This document shows positions 24,691 to 37,900 of a stretch of 64,000 bases of DNA, in pieces. This stretch comes from Ifrita kowaldi (Eukaryota; Chordata; Aves; Passeriformes; Cinclosomatidae). A program made the translations under genes and the position numbers. The stretch lies in contig VZRS01012483.1 in the NCBI GenBank assembly GCA_013398055.1, positions 62,771 through 126,770 on the forward strand, written 5' to 3'. The notes under the pieces were generated by a model, which had not been told where the DNA came from, searched no databases, and saw only the letters and a list, made by a program, of their open reading frames with translations. Numbering within the stretch: position 1 is the first letter of the stretch; the number at the start of each line of letters is the position of its first letter.

Positions 24691-26473
24691 GGCTGAAATT
24701 ATCTCTCATTCACGAAAAAAAAACCCCAAAAAACCAAAAATTCTCAAGGTCAGGCTGTATCACATTCCCATGTTGGGACGTGTTTGAGTTAGATGTCTTG
24801 AATCTGTATGAAAAAGTGTGTTGGAAGCCTGTCAACAGTAGCCCAGTGATAGTTATAAAATCCAGAGGGCAATTTGGACTGAATTTAGGGACGACTTTGA
24901 AACCAAATCAAAATTTAGTCATTCATAAGCAAGGTGAATGGTTTTTCCCTCCTAACTGAAAATCAAAATTTAAAACCTGATTCTCAAGCCTGAACCTTGG
25001 CAATTATCTAAATTGAAGCATTAAGGCGTTTCACTTTCTCTGTAGGCTATTTTCCCCCTCAGAAGCAACACCCTAAGTCTTTTAGATCAGAACTAAAACA
25101 AGCAATTTAAGCATCTCCCAGTGAGTTGAAAAGCATTGATTTCAGGGTTTTTTTTCCAAGAGTAATTCCAGACAGTTGCTTTCAAAGCACTATGAGTAGG
25201 AGTCTAGTCCAGACTCACTGATCTCCCAGCTGCATTTGGTACACAACGGGTTTTACTTCCACCTATCAATAATTCCATTGAGTCTACTCCAAAAGTCTGA
25301 TGCATAATGACAGAGAGCAATATTAATCTTTGTAATGATGAAAGGTGTGCTGTGGTGTTTTCAGATTTGTTTATGTAGCTAAAAAGCTGGTTTTCTCCAC
25401 AAGTTTAACATGAAAGTCACCTCAATGATTGTGAACCCATGCTGACTATAACCCTTAAAGCCACTGTGGTGTTAATAAAACATGTGTGATCATTAGCTCC
25501 TTCCTGATCATGACCTCATGCAGAAGCAGGATTTTCACACTGAATAGATAACATAATCTGCACCACATCATGCCAGTTGCAGTTTCCAGCTTCTTTCCTG
25601 TTCCATCTGAGAGGTTTTACTCTGGGGGAGATTAACAAAAAAAGTCAGGGAATTACATTATCAGTCCTCCTCCCAGCTGCACTCCAGGTTTGGGGCAGCC
25701 AGCTCACAGAATCAGCAGAGACTCCACACTGAGGGAAAAAACAGCCAACTAAAAAATACACAAATTAAAAACAGCAACCCAAACACTGGGTGAGAGGAGA
25801 ACAGGGTAAAATTCTGAGCTGGATGTGGCTGGGTAGAGCTAATGCCAGGTGGGAATTTGGGCTACAGACCTGCATGAGAGAGAGACCAAGCAAAGCTGTG
25901 ACAGCCTGCTACAGCAGGACCTGCAATATCTTCATGAATGTTTATGTGGAAATGTCACTGTTCCTGGAACTCTCCAGGAATGCTTTAAAAAATTCTGGCC
26001 TGACCCTCTGCTGTGTGGTACCGCTGCCAGCACGGGCTCACTGGCTCTGTTTTTCATTCTTAATTGGGAAACTCCCTTGGGTGTCAAGTTTGCAAAACAT
26101 TTCCTCCCTATAAACCCAGCTAAAAACTGCTTCATAATTCTCCTCTCCTATATCACATGAAAGCAGAGCTGGAGATGCTGCTGAGTTTTATTTTCCATTG
26201 TGCCACACATAGTGAATATGCCAGCTTTTTGTTTTGTGACATGTTGAACAGGCACAAGTCCTCCTGCTGCCTCTTGGAATCTTCCACTTTTTTTTTTTCT
26301 TTTTAAAGCTTTCCTCCAAAGAAGATGCCTGATTGGTACTAAAATATTTCAGGCAGCTGACAATTTGGACTGCTGTGAGCACAGGCTTCTGCCCAGCTCG
26401 CAGCACAGGCAGCTTTCCTCTACTGCTCTTTACTTTGAATGCTTCGCTTATTCAAAATGAAAGCACAGAACAG
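24691..26473. other. Unique non-coding sequence
   Basis: A short A/C-rich run lies at 24716-24740 and a T-rich run at about 26288-26306. The 107- and 103-codon frames near 25790-26160 overlap each other and have no recognised domain. Confidence 0.5.
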
Positions 26474-26962
26474 GCTCTGGTTTTCTTCGTGGGCCACAAG
26501 GGATGACAGAAAAAGGTGCACTGATATCGTGGGGCAGTGGGCACAGGCCTTTCATGGCAGAGGAACAAGAATTTCTCTGCCTCACTGATTTTTAGTAGAC
26601 TCACATACAGTAAGTACAGGACACACAAGGGCAAAAGGGAGATATTGCAATATGTGGGGATCAATAGCTGGAGCACTGAAAATAGAGTGGCAAAGAGTTA
26701 TTTTGAACTCTTTGGATTTGTTTTTTTTTTTCTTTTTAACAGAGGAAATGAACAGGGAATCAGATCTGACACTGCCAGGCTGACTGAGCACTGCTGTTTT
26801 CCCATAATGATGTATTTTGCTTGGGAACACCCCCAAAAAGAGTAATTTGAACAACCTGATGCTACATGCTGCCTCTGGATTAAAGTTGTTCTTTTTCCTC
26901 TTATGTTTGGGATTTTATTAGAGTGCCCTCACACCAATTATTGTTTTCTTCCTTTCAGAAAG
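26474..26962. repeat. Left copy of a near-identical 490-bp duplication flanking an N
   Basis: This 489-base block repeats at 26964-27455 with only scattered differences, most of them in or beside the T and A homopolymers. It directly abuts a single N. The reading frames inside it, which recur in the right copy, are non-coding by-products. It is best explained as one end of two overlapping contigs that were not merged. Confidence 0.9.
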
Positions 26963-26963
26963 N
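26963..26963. other. Assembly gap (single N)
   Basis: One undetermined base sits exactly at the junction of the two 490-bp copies. A one-base gap between overlapping contig ends is a known assembly signature. Confidence 0.9.
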
Positions 26964-27455
26964 GCTCTGGTTTTCTTCGTGGGCCACAAGGGATGACAGA
27001 AAAAGGTGCACTGATATCGTGGGGCAGGGGGCACAGGCCTTTCATGGCAGAGGAACAAGAATTTCTCTGCCTCACTGATTTTTAGTAGACTCACATACAG
27101 TAAGTACAGGACACACAAGGGCAAAAGGGAGATATTGCAATATGTGGGGATCAATAGCTGGGGCACTGAAAAAAGAGTGGGAAAAAGTTTTTTTTAAATC
27201 TTTTTGTTTTTTTTTTTTTTTTTCTTTTTAACAGAGGAAATGAACAGGGAATCAGATCTGACACTGCCAGGCTGACTGAGCACTGCTGTTTTCCCATAAT
27301 GATGTATTTTGCTTGGGAACACCCCCAAAAAAAGGTAATTTGAACAACCTGATGCTACATGCTGCCTCTGGATTAAAGTTGTTCTTTTTCCTCTTATGTT
27401 TGGGATTTTATCAGAGTGCCCTCACACTAATTATTGTTTTCTTCCTTTCAGAAAG
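26964..27455. repeat. Right copy of a near-identical 490-bp duplication flanking an N
   Basis: It repeats 26474-26962 in the same orientation at an offset of 490 bases. Differences cluster in 27160-27235, where this copy has longer T and A runs, as expected of low-quality read ends. A few isolated transitions elsewhere could be haplotype differences. Confidence 0.9.
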
Positions 27456-29037
27456 TGTCATATGTGATGCTTCAAAGATCTAGTGCTCATTCATATAAAG
27501 TCACTTTCACACTTTTACCCTGTTTTGGTAATAAATGTGATTTGGACCGTCATCTTTTTCTCCCAAGTGGAAAATTACGGGCGAGGTTGCAAAGATGACA
27601 GCATCCAATTTATGGAGTTCCCTTTCCAGGGTCCTTGAACCACTCCATTAATACTTATGTAAATACAAATAACTTCCAGTGTCACTGTCAGCACATCATG
27701 TTCCTCTTAGCTGGTGGTAAATATTTTAACCCAAAAAGGTTGTTTGATGAGGTTAGGCCCTTAGATGTGCTTAATGATGCATCCATGAGCTCAACATTTG
27801 CTTAGATGAATATTCAGCCGTGGGTATAAAATATTTGCTGGATTGGCACTGACAGCATTTGCAAACTCAGTGTAAATATCATGCATGTGTGTACCTGTAA
27901 ATGCATGCAAATACATGCAAACATCGTATAAGAATCATGTGTAAACGCACATGAATTTTCATAATTAATATTTGAAATAATAGTACTATTAATGTTAAGA
28001 CAGTCTTCAATAATTAATATGTTTGATGCATGTGTTCCTTACCTATAGAAAGTTGATTTAATTCGGCCAAACTTTATTCCGTAAATTTTTATTCCAAGTA
28101 TTTTATGCCAAAAAAAAAACCTAAACCCCTTATGAGAGAAAAACTTAAAAATAATTGAAGGGTTTTCAGGATTATGATGGCTGGGGAGTGAAACAGTGCT
28201 GGCAGAAAAAAGACTTTTTTTGTTTTTAAATCAGGTTATTGTCATAGCTGGTTCTCCAGTGCCCATATCAGTAATGCCTCGTTCATAAACTGAAAACCAC
28301 CTTACATATTTGCATTCCTGGTATCAGCAAGATTTGCACCTCATAATTGCAGGCAAGATGTGACTGGTTTTAAATCACATTTTAAATCAAGTTTGATCTC
28401 TGATTTGAATTTCTGTTCCTTCAGGGTGACAATTGCAGCCAGGGGAAGGGCCAACATCAAACACAGGAAATATCACTTTCAGTCCTGCCCAGAACCTTTT
28501 GTAACAGAATCAGACACTCCCACTGTAACTGATCTTACACATGAAGTGATAACTTAACTGCAAAGAACATGAATTTTCTTTACATTACTCCCAAATTCAC
28601 TCACCTGGTTGCCACTGAAGGCTGTGATGAAGCCTTGAGTTGACTGCAGCCTCTAATGCCATCTCAAATGCTGGCAGGATATTTTGTTTGCAACTGAAAG
28701 TCTCTTGGAAGAAACTCTTCTGGCACTTTACAGAGCAAATTAGACTACTTATCCCTAAAAGCATTCCATTTACCATGAAACACAAATAAATCTTTTTTAA
28801 AAATCAACAATAAGAATGTGTTTCAGGAGAAAGTAGGTGGTGAAGGCTTGGGAAGACACATAAAGATACTTCAACAAGTCCTATTAGAAGAAGAGTTGTT
28901 CATGCATTAGGAACGTGATTTATTAACATTTTACTTCTAAAATTCAAACGGTGACACTTCAGGATGTTCCCCAAGGATATGTGTAATGCTATGATGAGTT
29001 TTTAAAGCTGATGATTTCCACTCACTCTTATAAATAA
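27456..29037. other. Unique non-coding sequence
   Basis: It contains an ATGCAAAT-like octamer and repeated ATGCA words around 27880-27930, and a TAAT-rich stretch at 27958-28025 with two copies of ATAATTAATAT. No gene is recognised. Confidence 0.5.
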
Positions 29038-29300
29038 TTCCTTTTCTCTTTTCTCTTTTCTCTTTTCTCTTTTCTCTTTTCTCTTTTCTCTTTTCTCTTT
29101 TCTCTTTTCTCTTTTCTCTTTTCTCTTTTCTCTTTTCTCTTTTCTCTTTTCTCTTTTCTCTTTTCTCTTTTCTCTTTTCTCTTTTCTCTTTTCTCTTTTC
29201 TCTTTTCTCTTTTCTCTTTTCTCTTTTCTCTTTTCTTTTCTTTTCTTTTTCTCTTGTCTTCTTTTGTCTTCTTTTCTTTTCCTTTCTTTTTTCTTTTCCT
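29038..29300. repeat. TTTTCTC heptanucleotide tract and pyrimidine tail
   Basis: About 27 essentially perfect copies of TTTTCTC occupy 29042-29235, followed by degenerate TTTTC and CTTTT words to about 29300. The plus strand is uninterrupted pyrimidine for about 218 bases (29038-29255). The unit is mirror-symmetric, so the tract can form intramolecular triplex (H-DNA). Two minus-strand frames of about 135 codons, made of Lys, Arg and Glu with a seven-residue period, are read-throughs of the repeat and not proteins. Confidence 0.97.
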
Positions 29301-32300
29301 GTATTGCCAATAATTGCTCTCTGTATAAGTTCTCCAGAATCCATCTCAAACGAGATGATTGTATCCTATGAGCCATGAAAAGCTGATATGGGGAAAAAAG
29401 AGACACAGGAGAAGGGGTTTTATTTTTTATATTGGCTTGGGGTTTTTTTAATAAAGAGGATCACTTATTTCCCAGTATATCAAAGATGAAAATGTGCTCA
29501 CAGAAAGATGACTCTATAAGAGAACCTTTTACTTTATGTTTCAACACTGCCATTTCATTTTAATCTAAAAATTTGCCTTACATTAGGCTAGGAGCCAGGA
29601 AAAAAAAGTCTGATTTTTATCCTGCCAATGCTTTTGTCACAGGCTGTAGATTAATAAAGATTATGGTAGTGGCAGAATTGCACAGCACCAGTAACAAGAG
29701 ACATCACTCGCTGTGCATTGCCATGGCTTCACTACGGAGGATATCAATACAGTGTGTAGAATAAGCCATTTAAATTCAAATTAAATAATTAATTTAAGTA
29801 ATTTAAATTAAAGCATTAATTATCGAATTATAGATCTCTTTTAAATACATAATATTTATAATATTATAATATTATACAAGTACCTATAATACTTTGCCCT
29901 GAAATAAAGCACCAATAAGAGTGGAGAAACTGCTCTGTTGCCAGGCCTGCCTCAGTGTAATTCTGTTTTTATTTCCAACCTACTCATTTGCAAGGCAGAG
30001 AGGGGAGAAATGCAGTCATGTTCAAATGTCAGCACAGCAATATGCTGGTGACCCAGCACAGGGTAGGACTAAATTTCATGCTTCCCTGAATTGCAAATAC
30101 TGTACAGAGCTATCACACCACTGGTTTAATTCCGATTAAATTGGCAGGCGTTTGACCCAGAAATTTGCCATTTAGCACGTGAAAAAATAAAATTCCTTCA
30201 TTACAAGATCTCATAGGGGATTTTTTTTTTTTTGCATTTATCCCAAACAATCAAATGATGCAGAAAGCTGTAAGTTTTAAATGGAGAGTTTTATTGTACT
30301 TGCTGTATCTGAGACTTTTTCATTGCAGGACTCACACTGCACATTATAGGTGCATTACATACATATGGAAATGCCATTGCAGAGATCTGCTTTGGAGTAG
30401 GTTTAAAGAAGTTTTTCCCCTGTTTCCCCCTAAAAACCAAACCAAATAAACAAAAAAAGAGAGGATATTTTATGAATAAAAGCACCACCTTGCTACTATT
30501 GCAAACTCAGTAGTCTAAATGGGTCAGACTAACACTGGGGTAAGTTTACAAAATTTAGTAATTTCTGTAAAAAATGTTCAGCTTATTTTTTTTTAAGTAT
30601 CCATAAGCACAGAGCTGTGTTTAACACATAACTCAAATGCATAAAGTTCCAAGAGGTTGTGGAATTGTCCCCGGAGCTTCCCTTTTGTATGGCAAGATCA
30701 ACAAAATTTGGGGCACCCTGGAGACACCTGATGCTGTTTTGCTCTTAAATATCTCAAAAGGTAGAGACTCAACACTTTCCCTAGGCAAGCTATTCTGGTT
30801 TTTTCATTATTTTTACCTCTGGAAAGCATTTCTTTCTTCTGAATGCCTGAATGTCCCTTGTCACCATTTACTTTTGTTCTGCCTCCCACAATTACAGAGA
30901 AGGCTCTTTTGTCTCTTTTCTAATAGCACCTTTCACCAGTTTAGAAAATTAAAATGAATGGTCTGATGTCCCAGAAGTGCAGGAAGTCCCAACCATCCAC
31001 ACTTCTCACTGGAGTCAGGGGAGTCTGAAAGTGCTTCTGCTGTTTACCTCAAGCCACCTTATTGGATGGCCTAATTAAAGCTTTGGACTTCAACAATTTA
31101 AAAAGTTCATCCAAGCCAATCCTGTGTAGTGGCATAAACCTGCTAACAAAACCCCTGAAAGTTCCAAAGCATTCTTTAGTAGCTGTTTCACTCACCAACA
31201 AGATGTGTCCCTAAAAGCACCCTGAAACACAGAAAGACTACAGAGAGAGTTTTAAAAATCCCCACAGAGCTCTCATTCCCTAAGAAAGGAAACTGGGGAA
31301 AAAGAAAGTTGCCAAATCTTTGCTGGGAGTATAAAACCCTGAGAATGGCCGCAGCAGAGGTCTGTGCAAGGATCAATCTAAAGCAGCATCTTGGTCATGT
31401 CAGTGTCCAGCAGTCAGTGCAGCAAAGCTGTTTAAAGCTGTGCTTTAAAAGGATCCACGATGAAATTTTGAAATTTAAAATGCAAAATCAAAAGCCCTTT
31501 TTCTTATTCTTCTCCACTTAACACAGAACAGCAAAGACCAGGAAAGGAATCCATTCACTTCAGGTCAATGGAAAAACAACCAGCAAGCATTAAAACTCCC
31601 ACAATTACTGCTGTCCCATAGCCTTTCTCTTTCACCATGGACAAAACTCCTCGTGGGTCTGTTTGTTCCAACATTTTGAGGCAAATGATCTTTTAAATTA
31701 AGTTGTGTCTCCCTTCTGTGTTCTCTGAGTGCTCACAGTTTGCCAAGCATCAAGAAAGCTCCCACTTGCTTTGAGCACCCTTTAAACCAAAGATGAGTAA
31801 CATGATGAGTAGGTGAGAGGTTTTATTTTTATGTTATCTTTACTTCATGCCAGGCTTGGAAGTGAATTCACACTACCAAGGGTGTCTCAGGAGGAGTTAG
31901 AGGAAGAAAACAAAATATCTGCGGAGTTTTACTGGCAATATCCAGGACAAACAGAGTTAAGAGGGACATGCCAGTAGTAAAACATGTCACAAATATGTGT
32001 TAGAGGAGTGGCCACTGCAGGAAGTGCCAGGAGGGTTAATACCTCTGCCACTTTCACCCTGGCTGCACATTGTCAGCAGTGCCATTCTGAGAGCACCTCG
32101 ACAGTCATTGCGAGCTGCAAATTCAATTAGAGCGGTATTTTACAACGAGATTACATTTTTGTAGGCTGGAGTATTGTAAACTTTTCATTCCACCATAAAA
32201 CATTTTAAAATTAAGTAATCAAGGCTTGAAACTCTAAAATACATGCCTTCTGCATGTATTTAATTACATGTGGTGTAACACATATTAAAATTTAGGAGGC

Positions 32301-34880
32301 AGAAGGGAAGGGTGCCTGCCTGCAGCAATTACATGTGGGATAAAAGCAGTTTAATACCAGTCAAATTTCACATCAATGACTTTGTATAAATTCATGAAAA
32401 ACTACTGGAGCAAGTAGTTATTACTGCTATTACAGTGCAACATTAAACAGTGGTCAAGGGAAAGAAGCTTTTGACATAAAAATACCTGTATAATATGGGC
32501 CAACAGGGTTTCATTCAGCTGCCTGTTTTTCACTGTACACAATAGGGTGATATAATGAAATCTAGCAGTTTGCTATCATTTATTAGCAGGTAAGTGTCCC
32601 AAAAAAATATTGAAATTCATAGTAAACTAAGCCAAATAATCCTTTCCTAGTGCTTCTAATGGTTTGTCATGCCGAACTGATGGTTTTTTGTGTTCTCTGC
32701 TGAAAGTAGATTAATGGTTAAAGGATACAGAAGAATACTGAATTAACTCCGAATTTGTGGGCTGAACTTTTCCTGCATGAAGGACAATTGATCACACCCC
32801 ATTTGCCAGGCCAAGACTGCAAGACTATTCCATCAAGCACGAATTCATAGCAGGAAGGACAGAAGCTGCGTGGAAGCTCTGATCAACACCAAAAACACGG
32901 CAAATTGGACAAAAAGATGGTTCAGCCTTTAGTTCTGACCTGACAAAAAAAGCTCCTCGTGGCAAATTGTTCTGCTGATGGGGCCAGAGTGGGCAAGTGT
33001 AAGTCTGTAATGAAGTTAAGGACTGTTAGAGTGATGGTGGAGCTCCTCAGCTTCATGCCACCCCAGTCTGAGGAATCCACGATAAAATAGACACTTCCAT
33101 TATTCAACAGAGGGATAAAACTTTGCTGCTCCCAGAGCACAGGCACTCCATCAGTGCTCCTGTTTCCTGGAAGCACCAGCCTCACTTAACACAGTGTAAT
33201 TGCACATTATAAAACCACAGCTGGGCCTCCAGTGGAGTAACCCCAGAACAATTTACCAGTAACATGAGAATACTTCTTCCAGCTCTGTCTTGTGTTAATG
33301 GTTGTAGGTCACAGTGGTGCAGGTGCTCAGCTACGGCTGCTTTGCGGGCTGGCGTTGTCCAACAATGGCACCAGGCTGGTCAGAGATTTCCAGGAAAAAA
33401 TTCCATACTTTACACTGTTTTCCCCTCTTTCCTCCCTCTTCTGCAAGTGCTTTGAAGAAAGCAAAGAGGGTGTAATTGCTGTCATTTAAGGGGTTTTGAT
33501 GTCCATTTTTCTCTATTGCACAGAACACATTTTTCAGGTGGTTTTAGAGGCCTCTGAAGCAGGGTTCCAACAGGCAGACCACATTTTATACACTTTTTCT
33601 CCCTTTTCCTGAAGCATGTGGATGCAAGCTCTGCAAAGGCCAAAACTGCTCTGAAAATTATATTTTGTGGCTGCTTAAGCTACAGGTCTTTTCAAAACTG
33701 AAAAAAAAAAAGGGTCAAAGAACATCTGATTTGCAGTTATCAAGGTTCCGAGGTCAATTTGAGCTGGAGTCCTCCAAGTTTTAATCCCATTTATTCTCCA
33801 AATCGCTATTAAGTCATAAGGCAGAACCCCTTTGCTTGTAATAGGGGCAGGATTAGATTTTAACTCACCTGTCCTAGATCCTCATTGCATCCTGAAGGTT
33901 AGAAGCCAGATTTTCCACAAAATGCCAGCCTAATATTCTCTTTTATATCCAGCATTTTTCAGCACTCTTGCTGTTGTTCGGTGCAGATAGTTCAGCATTC
34001 AACACCTACAGCAATAAAAGAACAAATTTCCTCAAAGAGCAAAGCTCCTTCTGAGCCATGTGGTCCTAAGATCACAAATCCTGGTTTGGCTCCCCAGGGT
34101 GCCTAAGAATGGCTTTATGGAAAGATACAGCATTACCTTTCTTCAGGCTCCTTCCAAACCCCACCTTTGTTTCATCAGGAACAGCAGTTCTCACACCTTT
34201 AGGACATCACCTGGAAAACATTCAGGCTTAACCTGCAAATCAGTGATGAAGTTCTCAACCCCTGCTGTGCCCGCAAGAGCACGTGAACACAGGCTGGCTC
34301 TGGCGTGACATGGTCACAAAACATAAATTCAGAGAGTTGTTACCAAAGAATTTTTCCCAAACCCTCTCTGAATTTATTCTGCCTTCAACACACAAAACAC
34401 AGTCCCAGGAAACAATAACAGAGTATAAGAATGGCAGCACTTTTAGCAGATCTGGACTGAAACAAATTTGACGTTAACAGGGGAAAGAACAGATGGAAAT
34501 GGAATATGACTACATTGGTTCCCCTATATGTTTTATTTCCCTACAGTAGAGTTTGCATTCAAACTATGTCAGATATCTCCCTGAAAAGATTACACTGTGG
34601 AGGACAAATAACTTATTTAAGATAAATGAATCACACTGTGAGGTATGTCTTTTAAAATCTTGCTCTAACAAATAAATGTGCTACAATCAGCTCTCTACTT
34701 AATTCTTAATAGACAGCAGGAATTCCACATTGGAATCAAATATTTGACTCAATTTTTACTGCTGTCAGAAAACATAAAACACCTTCCCATAGACTCTTTT
34801 GAAACAAAAAGCATCAGTAGAAGAAAGTTTACTGTATTTTTCAGTGGCGTGAAGAAATAGCACGTGTTTCTTCATGGGAA
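29301..34880. other. Unique non-coding sequence
   Basis: A very AT-rich stretch with many TAAT and AATTTAAAT words lies at 29765-29885. A T run lies at about 30221-30232. The segment around 32095-32280 has the texture of a conserved non-coding element (homeobox-like TAAT words plus isolated CpGs). No gene is recognised. Confidence 0.5.
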
Positions 34881-34885
34881 TTGTG

Positions 34886-34905
34886 AAATGCAAATGCAAA
34901 TGCAT
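34886..34905. promoter_or_regulatory. Two overlapping octamer (POU) motifs
   Basis: ATGCAAAT occurs twice in overlap, followed by ATGCATT. The octamer is the classic binding site of POU/Oct factors. A single cluster in non-coding DNA is only a hint of enhancer function. Confidence 0.3.
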
Positions 34906-37900
34906 TACATGCCTGGTTTTTAATAAATCATATGTGACCAGATAGGACCTTGCAAATGTTGGGACTCTGTTTATCAGACAGGAAGTTCAAATCAATGGCA
35001 ATTCGGATCCAGATACAATTTTGTGTTTCTTTCCATCGTTTTGGTGTTTCCATTAAAAAACAGACAAACATGATTTTTACATTAAGAAAATTGGTTGAAT
35101 CTGTAGATCCTATCAGCTGTTGCAATTATATAAATCCAACAATTAAATACATCCAAAAATGTTGTTCAGGACTGGAGTTACAGGATGCCGCTTCAGGATT
35201 ATTGCAAGAGGACATTTGAGAAAGAGTATCCATAGCACTGCAAAACTTTCAAAATAAGTGGAACCCTTTCAGTCATTTGGAAAGCCTTGATTATTTGTGT
35301 GCAGATAAAGACCCAAATTTCCAAAAAAAAATAAAAGTCACTGCACCTGATTTATCTCACAATACCTAGCAGTGCAGAGATGTCAGAAAAAAAGGAGTAG
35401 CATCAGCTCCTCTTTTTGTATGCTTTCATCATTTTCCCTTCATCACTGCAACCTTGTCTTCAGGAACTGCAAGCAAAGAAAATACATTTCCTGTTATACC
35501 TCTTGAGGACTGCTCAGCTGGTCAATTTTCACCAGGACCCACCAACCAGGAGTAGATAGGGTGGACCAGCATCTCTCAATCACATTTCTTCAAAGCAGGA
35601 TGCTTGCACAATTCTCTAGACATAGTAGACAATTCCTTTTTTCTCTTGACCATTGAAGTATTGGCATTTGTCACCTTGAAATATACTTTTCTCATTGCCC
35701 AGTTTAGAGGAAAAGCTTCTGTTTTTGCCTCCTGCAAAGGCAGCATGCCTTAAAATCACAGGATGCATAAGCAACATGAAAATCCTCTCTCCATTTTAAG
35801 GATATGGTGCTTGTGGTTGTCCAGAAACACAGATTTTGAAAGTGACAGAACTGCAGAAACCTGATTAAAAAGCAGGAATAATGTGGATTATTCAGTATCC
35901 CGTAGCACATTACACAGGTATTTCTTCAAAAGCATAAAATCCTGGAAAAAATCTCAGGAAAAGGCAGGCTTGGGAAACCTCAACAAAGCTCACCATGAAG
36001 GAGAAGCAGATCATACTGGGTACAATGCATCTGTGGGCAAATTAGCCTTCATAATGGCAGAGAGCACTTCTGGAAGCATAACTGGGACCTGAGAGATGCA
36101 GTAAGCCTTGCACTGCTACTGCATGCAGGGACCAGTTCCACTCATCGTACACAGCTTGATCACAGGAGCGTGGAGAGGAACTTCTTTGTAGCTTAATATG
36201 AATCTCCCAGCAAATCTGAAGCAGCAAAATGCTATTTTCTCTTTAATGGGAGGCAGCTCAAAGAAATGGCTCAGAAAACAGACGAAGCAGCCCACTTGGA
36301 GAAAGGCATTTGCTGCCCTTGCTGCAGCATGAGATCACAGGCAAGCAAAACTGCACTGACTTTCTGTACCTCTCACTGATCTCTAAAATGCACCCTGAGA
36401 CTTAAAAATAGATGCCAGGAGAAAGGGGGGTTTGCACTGTGTTTTCCACCTTAGAAGGCACAGTTGGACTAAAGGGACTGGAATATATCTTGGTGTGCTA
36501 ATTGAATTTAAATTTGCTCAGAGAAGGGGACAGGATCACACAGGAATCTGCACTCCTGTGCTTCACTGGGTGGATTTTTTTGTTTATCTTCTACATTCCA
36601 CTACTCAGCATGTTTTATGAGGGTTTTTATTACACATAAATTAAATATGTCGTCCTATAAATGATCCTAGTACAAAGGCTATTTGATCATCCCTTCTCCG
36701 TGTATTTAATTCACTCACAAAATAACAGCATGGAAAAAACTGGGGGAAAAAACCTTTCCTGGCTCTGCTAGAGTCTAGAAGCTAACTTTATGACATCTTT
36801 AACAAATATAGAGATTTGGGGCATGAGAAGGAGGCAAAGTTATTAGAAAGGAAAAGAAATTTCTTGTACAAGTTAGCAGAAGTTACCAAGGCCTAAAACA
36901 TCCCACTGAAATACACAGTAGTTACAGGGAAAAACTCCTCAGTTCAGTTGGTTTAAACCAAATCAAGATCAGAAGTTTTATTGATTTATTAACAGCTCAG
37001 AAACAACTGGCAACCTGTGACCTGGATATTCAGGGTCTATACCAGCAGTAGAAGAGATTCAGCACAACACTGGACACTTGTAAATTGTTAATAAGCATTT
37101 GCAGATGCTCCAGACCTTCCCATGCCACCTCCAAGGCACACGAACCCCAAAGCGTTGCGTTTGTTGCTCCTCCTCAAGTTGGCACCAGATTTTTTCCAAA
37201 GCTTCTTTTTAATCCCCAGTTACTCTTTACTCAAGCTGATGGTGATATTCCTCAGTTTCTCCACCAGTTTTGGGCAGCTTTTGGGGTGTTTAAGCCCCTG
37301 GGTTTATGACCACTTTTCTAGGTTGTAGCTTGTGCTATCCAGACCATCTGACCAAAAGGAGGGGTAGAGCAGGGTGGGCACCGCAGCTCTTCCCTCGTGT
37401 GTTCCGAAAAGAGGAAATGACAAATTTTCAGGAGCAGCACTTCACCCTTTAGCCCCTGGAAGATAATTTTGCCATTACAGTCCAGCTCATCTCAGCAGCA
37501 GCAGCTCAGCTTTCCACTTGTGTCAATCTAAGGTCCTCTTAAACAGGCAAACTCTTTACAATTAGACTCAACATCTATCTGAAAAGCCAGAGCGTGCCAC
37601 ATTGTGTAATTTGTTCCAAAAATCAGTTTCTGTGCACCGGAATGAGCAGCAATCCTGAGAGCTTTAAATGTATAACCTGATATAAAGGCAGCTACAAACA
37701 TGTTTGTCATTTACATTGTGGTAACAAAAAATATGAGTTAAATTGGAGCTGTGAAAAAAATAAATGAGTGCATGACACACATTATTGCTTTTACAATGAG
37801 ATTTTGAATCTTCTATTATGCCTATCCCTCAAAAATAGTGCATTTTTTAAATTACTGTGGTGGGGAAGGACATGTATGCAGTTTATTTATTAAAGGATTT

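Noticed and set aside
26537..27166. Duplicated reading frames that look like a paralogous gene pair
   Set aside because: They come from the near-identical blocks around the single N, probably an assembly artefact, and show no domain.
28937..29406. Two minus-strand frames of about 135 codons rich in Lys, Arg and Glu
   Set aside because: They are direct translations of the TTTTCTC heptanucleotide array, and the seven-residue period follows from a 7-base unit.
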